From Gorsachius magnificus (lineage: Eukaryota > Chordata > Aves > Pelecaniformes > Ardeidae): DNA of 64,000 bases. Below the pieces are notes generated by a model that did no database searches, was not told the origin of the DNA, and saw nothing but the letters and a program-made list of their open reading frames with translations. The DNA is taken from positions 61,000,801 to 61,064,800 of the forward strand of contig CM067109.1 in NCBI GenBank assembly GCA_034008185.1, given 5' to 3'. The position numbers and the translations under genes are program-made. This document shows, one piece after another, positions 51,379-62,502 of the stretch (position 1 is the first letter of the stretch; each line of letters starts with the position of its first letter).

Positions 51379-51550
51379 TGGAATGGAATGGAATGGAACA
51401 GAACAGAATAGAATAGGATAGGATAGGATAGGATAGGATAGAATAGAATAGAATAGAATAGAATAGAATAGAATAGAATAGAATAGAATAGAATAGAATG
51501 GAATGGAATGCAATGCAATGCAATGCAATGCAATACAATACAATACAATA
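51379..51550 (+). repeat. Compound pentanucleotide array
   Basis: About 34 pentamer units in ordered blocks: GAATG, GAACA, GAATA, GGATA, a long GAATA block, GAATG, CAATG, CAATA. The array stops exactly where a CR1 3' end begins (51551). It produces overlapping minus-strand ORFs of SILFY-type repeats in all frames, which are artefacts. Confidence 0.97.
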
Positions 51551-51815
51551 TTTCGGTTGGAAGGAATCTACAACAATCTAGTCCAACCATCTGACCACTT
51601 CAGGGCTGCCCAAAAGTCGAAGCATGTTATTAATGGCATTGTCCAAATGCCTCTTAAACACTGACAAGCATGGGGAATTGACCATCTCTCTAGGAAGCCT
51701 GTTTCAGTGTTTGACCACCCTCTTAGTAAAGAAAAGCTTCTTAATGCCAAGTCTGAACCTCCCCTGAGGCAGCTGTGAACAATTCCCACAAATCCTGTCA
51801 CTGGATACCAGGGAG
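51551..51815 (-). mobile_element. CR1 LINE 3'-end fragment attached to the pentamer array
   Basis: TTTCGGTTGGAAGGAATCTA, CCAACCATCTGACCACTTCA, GCATGTTATTAATGGCATTG and CTCCCCTGAGGCAGCTGTG are the reverse complement of a CR1 3' region. The element's tail is the pentamer array. Inner end approximate. Confidence 0.88.
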
Positions 51816-52609
51816 TGGTATTAAAGTGCTATTAAAGTGCAATTCTCTGTTCAAATTTTCATTCAGGTGACCAGTGATGAGCATGTATCATGTTCAATTT
51901 ATCAAAGTGACTGCTTGTGCCTGTTCAATATAATTTAGGTCTATAAACATGTTTTACCTTTCTGAATGCTAAAAAGGATGCAAGTATTTGAAAGAAAGTT
52001 CCTTGACTATAATGGTAATGGAAAAATCAATTGATTATGAGTCCAGAAAATGTAACCAGGTAATCTGACAACCTGAAAAATAGGTCATACTATTTCAATC
52101 AGTGATTATATATGCACTGGATAAAATGTCAAAATAACATCAAGTAAAACATTCAGTCCCCATTTTAAAAGGTTTAGAACAATACCACAGTAAACAACTA
52201 AATAGTATAGGTTTTGCAGCCCTTAAAATTAAACAGGACTTTTATAAATTGCTCCATGGGAAAGCAAAAAGCAACACTGCATGTCCCAACAATTTGCAGT
52301 GGTGTTATGTTGCTCTTTCCTCCTAGGGGGAAAAAAAAATCTACCTAAGAAAATACGAAAGGGGAGAGGGCAAACTGCAGAGGATGTTTGTTCCCCAACA
52401 TATTCTTTTTTCCTGCCATTTGATGGATACTTAATTTAACATAAGGCAAACTAATGAGAAGTGTCAAAAACTGACAGAGAAACTGAAAAGATAGAGAATC
52501 TACATTACTTTTTTAATAGCTTTTCCTTACTAGGTTCCAAGTTGAAGAGCAAGAAAATGTTTCTTAACTGCTTACATGACTTAGGAATTTCTGACCCCTG
52601 ATCTATTAC

Positions 52610-52645
52610 CCTTAGGGCAACTCCAGTGCTATATTCACATTGAAA
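52610..52645 (-). CDS. Candidate internal coding exon, upstream block 5 of 5
   Basis: A 36-nt exon reading FQCEYSTGVALR, phase 0 in and out. The acceptor follows CTGCCCTGGTTACCAGAGCAG and the donor is CTAAGG|GTAATA. It joins in phase to the exon at 53756. A longer version using an acceptor just before GGCTGG (about 52685) is also open but would change the entry phase. Short, so chance openness is possible. Confidence 0.42.
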
Positions 52646-53755
52646 CTGCTCTGGTAACCAGGGCAGCACAGTGATCCAGCCTAACAATTTACAGTCTTAG
52701 CTATTTCAGGCACCTTAATTTCACATATCAGCTGCTTGTGTAAATATACTTTAAGTCACATAAGCAAGTTCAGAAATTCTGCTACTGGTACTACTAACAT
52801 AAACCCCTATGAACCTTGACATATACAAACTAAACTCTAAATGTGCATGGAACTCACTGACAGATCAAGACAGTGGTTTTACATGACTCAAAAGGCGTTT
52901 AAAGATCTTTTGACCACTTGAAACTGAGAAATAAGACCCAGACCAAAGTCTCACAGTAGACACTGGGAACCTCTTTAGGAACTTCAATAGGCTTTAAATC
53001 TGTTACTAAGCAACTAGTAGCCAAGTAGAAAAAAATGTTATTTTTTTCTACTTTTAAATTTCCAGCAAGATTAATAAAAAGGTGGGGAAAACAATCACAA
53101 GGATTTAGCATTGCTTTCTGGCAGTGAGTTAGCTTGGTTTATCATTTAGTAATAGAAAAACTTCCCCAGCTCTTAGTTTTACGTATTTCTTGCAATGTCC
53201 TGGTTTTGCTTTCTTTTACTATATTTATCACTTTTTTTCCCCCCAGACAATAGGAGTTGAGCTGTATTTTAGTTAATTTTAGTTACTCTAGTTCTATTAA
53301 AGTGAGTTTTTTCCCCCAGGTATTCCAAGTACCTTATGTAAGCTGGTAAAATTATAACTAGTTGCCAATCAAAACTGGTGTTATTCTGATCAATTGGCAA
53401 GGTCTTCAGTGAACAACTGTTCTACCTTTTGTCTCCCCATCACTTAAACAAGCAGTCTTTTCTAGCGTGTTTGGTGTAAGTCTGCTAAACAAATTCAAAA
53501 CTGCAAATCTCTGCACTGACATGACACCTTGCTGTTTGGTTGGGATTTTTTGTGGTTTTTTTTAAATTATATACTGTAGAGCAAAGGTTTAGCACCAAAA
53601 TCTTTATCCCAGTGAATACTATTAATACTAAATGCTTCAGCTAGTTTACTGCCACAGAAGAACTCAGCCAACCCAGATGTACAGTTTTTCATAATTTCTG
53701 CCCTGACTATGCACCACAAATGTCCAGTAATTATAAGTAGTTGAAGACCAACTAC

Positions 53756-53822
53756 CTGGAATGAGCCGCACTCCGCCCAGTACAGGCAACCCTCTGCTGA
53801 GCTGATGGTGTTTATTGTCTTG
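53756..53822 (-). CDS. Candidate internal coding exon, upstream block 4 of 5
   Basis: A 67-nt exon with a very good donor, TTCCAG|GTAGTT, and a moderate acceptor ending GCCATAG. One leading base, then 22 codons (KTINTISSAEGCLYWAECGS, then FQ), leaving phase 0. The donor is the strongest evidence. An alternative acceptor lies a little downstream (CAGCTCAG). The GCLYWAECG segment could be a beta-strand with a disulphide, but no family is recognised. Confidence 0.48.
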
Positions 53823-54559
53823 CTATGGCATTCAGATGGTAGGTTTAACCTTTTCACTCTGAGGCCTACAAGTGACTACATGACAACTACGATGAGGATA
53901 GGTTACACAGGACAAACTCTTCTATAGAAGCCCAGCTTACTTGAAACAATATGCTGTACACTTGTTGGAAAGCATGATCACAGAGCGATCATAAGCACAT
54001 GATGGATGTTATTGATATATTTGAGCAGTGACCTGAAAGGGATTATGCACAAGGTGGGAGAATAAAAATAGCTGGGGGATTTCCTGTATTTTTAGGTTTT
54101 GGCTCAGTGACTGACAGACTGGAGAATGTTTCCACCAACCAGGTCAGGTAGTAAAGGGGTAGAACCAGTGAAGACTATTGAGTCTAAAGGACTATTCAAC
54201 TATTATTTTATTAAGCACAAATTCTTTTTTTCTTGACATTTTCTTTATTTCCCTCTTTCTTACAAAGTCATAATTTTGACATAAATGAAGTTATCCAGTA
54301 TGTTAGTGATTGTTACCTACATAGCAAAAACTAGAAATACTTCAAATTTAAAATTTTTCAAATAGTATTATTGTCTGTGTTTTTTCCTTACATGTCATGC
54401 ATTTCTTTCAGCTTGGATATTGCAAAAATAAACTTTTAAGTTATACTTCTGTTTACATTTTTTCTAGCTAGTATGCTGAAAGGTACAATACCTGAATTTT
54501 CAAGAAAAAGTCCTTTACCACCTAAAATATAGTGTCCAACTACTTTAGTTTTCATAGGG

Positions 54560-55068
54560 TCTCTTGAATGGTGTCCCTCAGGGGTCCGTACTGGGACCGG
54601 TGCTATTTAATATATTCATCAATGACTTAGACAGCAAGATTGAGTGTACCCTCAGCAAGTCTGCAGATGACATCAAGCTTAATGGTGCAGTTGACACGCC
54701 AGAAGGACGCGATGTCATCCAAAGAGACCTGGACAGGCTGGAGAGGGGGGCCTGTGTGAACTTCATGAGGTTCAACAGGGCCAAGTGCAAGGTCCTGCAC
54801 CTGGGTCGGGGTAACCTCTGGCATCAATACAGGCTGGGGGAGGAAAGGATCAAGAGCAGCCCTGCCAAGAGGGACTTGGGGGTACTGATGGATGAAAAGC
54901 TGGACATGAGCCGGCAATGTGTGCTGGCAGCCCAGAAGGCCAGCCGTATTCTGGGCTGCATCAGGAGAAGCGTGGCCAGCAGGTCAAGGGAGCTGATTCT
55001 GCCTCTCTACTCTGCCCTGGTGAGACCTCACCTGCAGTATTGCATCCAGCTGTGGAGCCCTCAGCACA
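54560..55068 (+). mobile_element. CR1 LINE, internal reverse-transcriptase fragment with an open frame
   Basis: The frame reads [20 protein letters not shown], then SADDIKL (catalytic ADD), then [13 protein letters not shown] and further to [19 protein letters not shown]. That is about 165 codons without a stop. Homology ends abruptly at CAGCACAAGAAA, so the copy lacks its 3' end as well as its 5' part. The ORF runs on to 55205 in unrelated sequence. Not a host gene. Confidence 0.93.
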
Positions 55069-55834
55069 AGAAATCTATACATTTATTTCCTTCTTTTTCA
55101 CTCTGCTTATCCCAAACATTCCCATGTTCAACCCAAATAAGCTCATATGTAGTTGCAGGAGACTCAGGAGCTGTGACTGTAGAGCTTCAGCTGATGACTG
55201 TCTGATCTTGCAGAAGTAGACCAATTTCCTAGAAGCTCCACCTTAGCTACACATAAACTTGCTCTGCAAAACACCTGCAGTTGAACCAGCTTCTATGAAG
55301 ACATCGGCTTAATTTCCTTGAAGTTCAAATGTTGGCAAGTACTAATTTTACCCAAAAGTCCACAGGAGAATGATGAGCAGATATCACTGTTACATTGGCT
55401 TATACAAAGGGCAACAAAATCATAAGAGCAACTGTACTCAGTGAAATCACATTTCTATTGACCCCTATATTGTCTCCAACGGGGCATGCCCCTAGAAGGA
55501 TGTAAAAACACAGCTTTTCCCTACAATACTGTCACTGGTTCCAACAATTTGTACTGAAAGAACTTCCTTGGCCAAATATGGCATTTTTACAGGTTTTTTA
55601 GATAGCCTCTGTGGGACTTCTTTTTCCGTGAAAATATCCAGTTATCTTACTATCCACACAAAATTTTAGTGTACATATCAGCCTGTGACAATGTTCTGCT
55701 ACACACTTTGGTTTTCTTTGCCATGGGCTAATTTTACCTGATGCCCTTTATCTGATGCTCTTTGGGTGGAAAAAGAAGAAAGCCTTTTCTATACATCCTC
55801 CTTTTGTAACTGCTGGTTTTATAAGTATAGATTT

Positions 55835-56575
55835 ATGCTATTCATTCTTCCCGGGAGGGAAGCCATCCATACTTTTGATTACCCTTGTCACCCTTCTCTG
55901 CAGCTTTTTTGGTTGCTGCTTTTTTTAATTATGATTATTTTCTGAGATCAGTTAGATCAGTACTATGCATATCAGTCAAAATAAAAGGCACCACAGATTT
56001 ATACAGGGCCATATTAATGCTTTCTCTTTTTTCTCTATTCTTTTCCTAGTAAGTTTCAGCATCTTTTGACTGCTAGTAGGCATTACCATTTCCATAGAGC
56101 CTCCTATGTCAGTTATTATTCCTGGGTGATGTTTCTTCACTTAGAAAATGACAGTCTCTGTCCTAAGATACTTCCTTCTCCCATAAAATGTCACTTCACA
56201 TTTACCCATATTTAATTTCATTTACTATTTTATTGTCCTGTCTTTCAGTTTCATATGGTGTTTTTCCAGTTCTTCATATCTGCCCCCACATGAAATAACT
56301 TAGTATAGCCAGCATACTTTCTTACCTAATAATACATACTCCTTTTCCAGATCATTGGTAAATCTACAGCTCTGCCTGCACCTGCAGAGAGTTGTGGAGT
56401 CCCTGACAAACATTATGGGTGATCTTGCTATGCTGTGAAAACTGGCCATTTAATCTAGCCGTGTTTTATTTATTTTTCAGCCAACCACCTCACTATTCCA
56501 GGACCTGCCTTCTTTAATACTCAAATACTCAGTGGTGTGGGATCTTGTCAAATGACTTCTGGAAATGAAAGAGGA
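55835..56575 (-). mobile_element. Ancient CR1 (L3-like) LINE, minus strand, left part
   Basis: Matches in order the reverse complement of old amniote CR1: GATTACCCTTGTCACCCTTCTC, ACAGATTTATACAGGGCCAT, TTTTCCAGATCATTGGTAAA, TGTGAAAACTGGCCATTTAA, CTTGTCAAATGACTTCTGGA. Heavily diverged. A younger CR1 follows immediately; a possible continuation (CCTGTATCCATATGTTTGGAT) resumes at about 57115. Confidence 0.75.
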
Positions 56576-57102
56576 TTTATCTCTGCTCAGTACTGGCAGA
56601 GCCACACCTAGATTCCCATGTCCAGCTCTAGGCTCTCCAGTACAAGAGACACATGGACATACTGGAGATAGTCCAGCAAAGAGCTATTAAGATGATGAAG
56701 GGACTGGAGCATCTCTCCTGTGAGGAAAGGCTGAGAGACCTGGGACTGTTCAGCCTGGAGAACAGCAGGCTCAAGGGGATCTCACCAATGTATATAAATA
56801 CCTGAAGGAAGGGTGCAGAGAGGATGGAGCCAGGCTCTTTTTAGTGCTGCCCAGATACAGGACAAGAGGCAATAGGCACAAACACAGGAGTATCCCTCTG
56901 AATGTAAGGAGACACTTTACATTGTGAGGGTGCCTGAGCACTGGCACAGGCTGTCCAGGGAGGTTGTGGAGTCTCCTTCCCTGAAGGTATTCTAAAACCA
57001 TCTGGACATGGTCCTGGGCAACCAGCTCTAGGCAACAGAGGCATCAGACCTGGTGACTTCCAGAGGTCCCTTCTAACCTCAGCCAGTCTGTGATTCTGAG
57101 AT
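56576..57102 (+). mobile_element. CR1 LINE 3' end, inserted in the older CR1
   Basis: TATTAAGATGATGAAGGGAC, GGCTGAGAGACCTGGGACTG, TTCAGCCTGGAGAACAGCAG, CACTGGCACAGGCTGTCCAG and CCAGAGGTCCCTTCTAACCT, ending GTCTGTGATTCTGAGA. A typical 5'-truncated avian CR1 of about 530 bp. Its first 80 bp overlap the part of CR1 also present at the end of the 54560 fragment, so the two are separate copies. Confidence 0.94.
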
Positions 57103-59595
57103 ATCAACCAAACATCCTGTATCCATATGTTTGGATAGGAAGTGGAGTGCTCTCAAAAAACTCCAACAGGTTTCAGAGACACTATTTTTTTTTCATCTCA
57201 GGCTATTTTACAATGAAGAAAAGATTTTTAAACTGATTCTGAGCCCATGGTTCTTAAGAGTTGTAGAAAACTCTTTTAAAGGAGCTATGACAACACATTT
57301 TTAAAAGCAAGTACTTCATACATTAATGCCTTCCCAAAAGAACTCCATGAAGTCAGCAAATAGCCAAGTTAATTGGTTACACAACAGATTTAATTGTCCC
57401 CCCAAACCCCAGTATGCTTCTTAATTTTAAAATAACCTAATAAAAATAATAATGAAAACCAAACTCTTTACACTCCTAAAATAATAGATTAGAAAACAAA
57501 CCACTTTTTAGTTTGCCAACTGACATCTCTCTTTCCTCCTTTTTCTCAGTTTTTATTACAGATTGTGTATACAAACTTGGGACAATTTAAAATGATCTAA
57601 GTTTCCCTTGCATCAGTTCCAGAGTACTAAGTGAACAATTCTCTAGAGGAAGCCTGAGCAGAACATCTGCAAACTCTTGCAAAAATAGCCTATACTAGAA
57701 AGAACTCTGAGAAGCTTACTTTAAAAAATGCATGCAGTTTGTCTGGGCTGTGGGTTTGCTACCTGAAAGGCACAAAGACTGCACAATTCTTCCAGGGGGC
57801 TTCAGGAACTTTCCCTCAAATTCATGTTGTCATTTGGAGATGTGTCTGTGACTTAGAGTCTCTCATTTCTGAACCTATTCTATGACCTCCTGTGTCATCC
57901 CCCCTAAGATGACTGTACAGATGTACAATTTCTATCACCTTCTTTCTCCATGAGAGACAGACTGGCTAGACAACTCCTTTCCAGACCTGTTATGTGAGAT
58001 GACAAACTAAATAACCATAACAGTAGTTTATATGAAAATGCACATTCTTTGTTAAAAGCTGCCTTCCTCAGTAACATGCTCCAATACATCAGCAAACCTG
58101 ACTGTTAATCAGCAGCTCTAGTTGTAGGTGACTGATGAATACAAAACTGCTCTTTGCTTGTAGATAGTCATCAAAATCAAAAGGGGTTATTTTATTTTGT
58201 TTGGTTTTGTTTTCATATGAGCCCAGAATTGCTAAGTCCCCCAAGGAAAAGCAAGTGAGCTTGACCATGTTTAAGTTCACAACCGGTATCAGCCAAACTT
58301 GCCAAATTTCATATAGAAAAAACATTCGTATGTATGTCCTCACTTATGTCACCACAAGAGTGGTTAAGATGTTCAAAAGCATGAAATTCTGCAAACATTC
58401 AATGAAAAATGTCAAAGAATCAATGTTCATTTCAACTTCACAAGTGTGTTATGTCACAAGTGCCTCACCAGATATACACCTTTTTCCCTTCTTACGCAAG
58501 AATTCTCTGGTAAAATGGTGAACAGAAACATAATCCTTTGCCTCTCACTCCAGTGTTCAAGAAATTAGATCAAGCCTCCATTTCAAAGTATCCAGAAATG
58601 CCTGTGGAAAACACTACATGTATTCAACAGGTCATACTCTCCCACATTCCCATCAGACTTTGAAAGACAGGAATGTGAAATAGGGAAGTAGTTGGAAGCC
58701 ACTGTATAAAAATTGTTCAAGGAATCCCCCCCAAACAGCCACAGCTATGCAACATGGATCACATGGATGACAGGGGTTGTTCTTCGACAATATGAGTGAA
58801 ATTATGGGTAATTTACCAGTAATCTAGAGAACAAAATCCAAATCAGTAGTGCAGTAAGAATTACAATTTTTGAAGACAAACATCTGATAAAAAGTGATTC
58901 TGAAGGTCTGTTTTCCCTTATTTATTCAGACAGAACAGTACCGTTGATGAGATTACTGAGGGGGAAGGGGAAATTAGCATGAATAAAGACGAAGGAGTTT
59001 GGCTGCAACTGTACCACTAGGAGGCCTTTATAATCCTCAATTCTGTGTTTCTTACTTGTTGCATGTTTTAATCAAGGCATAAACATTTGTGACTCTCAAA
59101 AGTAAATTGAACTAGAGTTAAGTCAATCTCTCTTAGTGGAGAGGCTGAATGAGTCTCAGTGACAATCCATTAGGTAGCTAATGCAGTATACCTGTTTGCA
59201 AGAGATTATCCTAGACAAGTATTCCATTTCACAGTATCGCCTAATCCCCTAATCCTATGCCACAAGCATACAATCTTTGATTTACTCAAAAGCATTCACT
59301 TCTATTTCTCTACTCTTTTTTCTCTGAAATATGGAAGACCCTTCTTGCAGATCCAATTGCATCTGCATCTGTTTCTATATTAGAGCATTTGTTACATGAA
59401 ACTGAACTAACTTCCTATTCTAAACCTGGATAATCCTACTTCAAACAGTGTAAAGGTTAACTGGGAGTGAAAAATGACCTTTTAATGGCAACCACTGCAA
59501 CAACATTGAAAAGCAGAGCTGGTTTAAAAGTAACTTTTGAACCCTTTAAGAAAATAATTTTTTAAAAAAAAAGGTGTTCAGGTGAAATTGGACAC
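57103..59595. other. Intronic sequence, possible undetected exon
   Basis: Mostly featureless. On the minus strand near 58210-58300 a frame reading LADTGCELKHGQAHLLFLGG follows an AG acceptor but has no usable donor, so I do not call it. Confidence 0.4.
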
Positions 59596-59685
59596 AAGCA
59601 GAGGTCACAGAAACATGGGTCCAGAGCTAAAGTGCCTTGCCAAGTGTCAAGAGAATTGTTACTCAGCTGGGGATAACTTTCTGTT
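59596..59685 (-). CDS. Candidate internal coding exon, upstream block 3 of 5 (donor uncertain)
   Basis: A strong acceptor (long C/T tract ending CCCTTTCAG) opens a frame reading TESYPQLSNNSLDTWQG and then a cysteine-rich LDPCFCDLCL. The single leading base completes AGA with the AG left by the exon at 61348. The donor chosen is CTT|GTGTCC, which is mediocre. The frame stays open a little further, so the left boundary may be wrong. Chosen partly by phase. Confidence 0.4.
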
Positions 59686-61347
59686 CTGAAAGGGTGTTCA
59701 AAGCAGAAAGATTTGAAGTAATCACAAGAGCAGGAAATGTTTAGAGAACAATAAACAGACAGTTGTGCTACCTCCACATTTGTGTTAGATACCAAAACCT
59801 AATGTTTTAATCCAGATTTGTGGTTTACATATGCTTACAAATCAAGGAATAAAAAATATTCTAGGGAACTAAGATAAGGCAAAACTCCATTTTTTTTCTG
59901 CTATCCCAAATGAATACAAAGTTTCAGCCATCGTTGCAGCATTTTTTTTTTTTAAACTGTAATGGGATTATGGGCATGCAGACATATTTGAATTTCATTG
60001 CTCATCTCTTAGGATGGTCAGGGGATGTTTCAACTATCTGGGTTAAATTTACAGCTTTGAAGCTCAAAACACAAAAGATGGCACCAGCCAGCTCTCAGAG
60101 CACTTCAGCACTAGACTCTCTGCCCCCTTGTTGTTCTGGTGGTACAGAGAGCACTAAAACTGTATTATAGTAATCTAACCCATCCTTGTTTGTTCCAAAA
60201 GAAGTTATCCTCAAAGGATTTACCTATCATATAAAATTTACATGAGGTAACTATTAACTTGTTCAGCTGTGTCATTTCAACAATACCCTAGGAAGTTACT
60301 CCTCTGCAGCAAACTCCAGTTCTATTGGAGCTCCCATTTCACAGGTGAAAATTAGCACTGAGGAGGCTGTCTCTCCCTCCAGATTATTTAGTGAAAGTGA
60401 GAGGAAGAAAATACACCTCCTTTGTATGTGCTGGCTAGAGCACATAGCAGGCAAGACAACCTTTTCCTTCAGCCTCCTCTCTTTCAAATGCCCAAGTCAC
60501 AGATCATATAATGTGATGCTTACCTCCAGAAGTAAAAGCACCAGCCTACCACTACTACAAGACGATCTCATACACATGCAAATCAGCAAGAAAGCTGGCT
60601 TCAGCAGATTAAATAGAGTTCACAGATTAAGACCACTTCGTTTATCATAGTGATTATTACAGAAAAATTAGATGAGTTGAATGTGTTTCCTGCCAAAGGC
60701 AATAATAAGGTATATTTTCTACAAAGCAGTATAATGCTTCAAGTAACAACTGAGAAAGCTCCTCATCTGTTTTGCAGAAAAAGCATGCTCAAAAGGAAAA
60801 TAGATACCTGAGTGCAGCCTTCATGATTCAGCACCTTCCCTTTTGGGGGTTAAACTGGGAAGTTTGTTTTACATGTAGTTGCTTTTCCAGCTGTTGAAAA
60901 GCACTGTTTTGAAATACTCCTCCTTCCACCACCAAAGTATTGAGCCACTCCAAATACATTTAATAATATTTCATTTTTTCTCTGACATGAATGCTTGCTG
61001 CAGAAATTGTTTATAATTCACTCATGAAGCCAGGTGTGAAAGTCAAAGCCAGCTCAGCACAGCCACAAGTCTTCCCCATCAACTAGTAATAACTATTATA
61101 CCTTATAGAAGCTAATTTCAGCCAAAGGCCAGCAGCCCTTAATGTAAGTCTCCCTAAAGCAACACACAGCTTTTTCTAACTGCTAAAGAAAGAGAAGGGC
61201 TAAAAGTACAAGAAATAATAAAGGAAAGTGGAACAACCACTCGCATGCAGAGAAAGGGCAGATGGAAGTAGTCTATATATGGTAATTTTCCGCAGAAGAC
61301 AGGTATTACTCTATCAGTACTGATCAGAAATCACTGAGTTAGTTTAC

Positions 61348-61571
61348 CTGATTTTCTTATGCTGAATGAGAGCATTCATGAACCAGTCTTCAGGGGACTG
61401 GTTGAAGGATGGATGAAGAACAATATTGTAAATCTTTGAGCTAGATTTTCGGACTTGCATCAAAATTATTATTCCCCAAGAACAGGGTTTTTTTAATAAA
61501 AATGATATAATATGTGGTAGCATAACAGCATCACCAAACAAATCAGACCCTGTCATCATCCAAAACCTCAT
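61348..61571 (-). CDS. Candidate internal coding exon, upstream block 2 of 5
   Basis: A 224-nt exon open for 74 codons. The acceptor is pyrimidine-rich and ends ACATTTCAG, followed by ATG AGG. The donor is ATCAG|GTAAAC, and the frame reaches a stop only at the TAA inside that donor. Readable segments include MRFWMMTGSDLFGDA and SSKIYNIVLHPSFNQ. It enters in phase 0, matching the exon at 62388, and leaves two bases (AG). The frame extends 5' to an ATG at 61811 with a signal-peptide-like stretch. I favour the internal acceptor because of its strength and its phase fit. Confidence 0.58.
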
Positions 61572-62387
61572 CTGAAATGTCTTAAAAGTAACAAATTCAC
61601 AAATGGCTTGTAAACCCATGGAAACTATTGAGATTGGCTTGTGATGAGTTAAGTTGTCTGCAATGAAATGAGGATCTACAGATCTGCCTCTTGAAAAGAA
61701 TGTGGCAGCCAGTTCACTTTTCTCCTCATTTCTCTTTGCTTTTAAGAAAGCAAAGCTTTGTATCCAGCTGCACAGTCCCAGGAACATGGAGATCAATACA
61801 GTTTTTTTCATTTTTTCTATGGTTCTTTGGTTCTAAGGGTATTTTTCCAGATGCTGACCACAAATGTGGTGTTTTTACATAATACCTATCTCATTTGATT
61901 TTTAAAAAGCCAACAAAATTGGGAAAATATAAATAATTTAAATTAGAAAAAAAAACCAAAACCAAAAACAAACCCCCCAAAACCCTCAAACAAATACAAG
62001 CTAAAACCCAGGAGATGCTGTAACAGAAGTATATGTAAATAGTTTGGTTTCACTTTCCACTGGACGGAAATTAGAGTAGAGCCTGGCTCGTACTCAGAAC
62101 ACCCACTCGACAAAAGAGGTTTACAACAGCCAAACAATCCGCCTAACAGCAAGAGGCATGTTGTAAAAGAGGAGTTTGTGTTATGTGACAGCCAAGCTTT
62201 TCAGCAAAACAGCTTTTAAACAAGGGCACATGCTGGAGAGGATCCCAAAGTATCTTTTCTCTAAAAGGCTAAACAACTTTCAAAGATATTAAAACAGTTT
62301 TAATTAAAAATATGAACATGTATTTCCCAAAGTAAAATTTGTTTCATTTTAGGTATATAAAAGACGAAACAAATTAAAATCACTCAC

Positions 62388-62502
62388 CTTCCTGAATTTG
62401 TTTATGTCAGGGTAAAACCATGTGCAATCTTGGTAAAATAAAGAGGCAAGTATAGAGACAAGTATACCATGTGAAAAGACCCTGATGTGAACAGCACACG
62501 GT
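62388..62502 (-). CDS. Candidate internal coding exon, upstream block 1 of 5
   Basis: A 115-nt exon with excellent signals: acceptor CTCTCTCTGCAG and donor AAG|GTGAGTG. Only the frame with one leading base stays open for the full length (38 codons). It begins PCAVHIRVFSHG and ends FYPDINKFRK, leaving phase 0. The next candidate exon at 61571 starts in phase 0, so the two join directly. The middle is hydrophobic (ILVSILASLF), possibly a buried strand or a membrane segment. Family unknown. It could also be a non-coding exon, because two of the three frames carry stops. Confidence 0.58.

Larger units (their letters stand above)
709..62502 (-). other. Inferred multi-exon protein-coding gene, minus strand, both ends outside the window
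   Basis: This is an umbrella entry for the exon candidates listed separately. Fourteen exons between 45000 and 709 join with compatible phase at every junction, totalling 1,243 nt (2 + 413 codons + 2). Five more between 62502 and 52610 also join in phase (1 + 177 codons). Exons are short (27-224 nt) and introns run from about 0.3 kb to over 13 kb, normal for a bird gene. No initiator exon or final stop can be placed, so the gene enters at the right edge and leaves at the left. The product is not recognised. Visible traits are scattered cysteines, aromatic-rich patches such as VLPRWWGWEYRS and a leucine-rich segment near the left edge. That the two blocks are one gene is inference. Confidence 0.6.

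Noticed and set aside
51267..51590. Three overlapping minus-strand ORFs rich in isoleucine, leucine, phenylalanine, tyrosine and serine
   Set aside because: They are translations of the pentanucleotide array; a 5-bp repeat lacking stops in one frame lacks them in all.
54564..55205. 213-codon plus-strand ORF as a host gene
   Set aside because: The first 165 codons are CR1 reverse transcriptase and the rest is unrelated flanking sequence.
61572..61811. ATG-initiated frame with a signal-peptide-like start (MKKTVLISMFLGLCSW) leading into the exon at 61348-61571
   Set aside because: The strong acceptor before 61571 and the phase fit with the exon at 62388 make this upstream part more likely intron. 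No promoter or good upstream acceptor is visible. It stays a possible alternative first exon.
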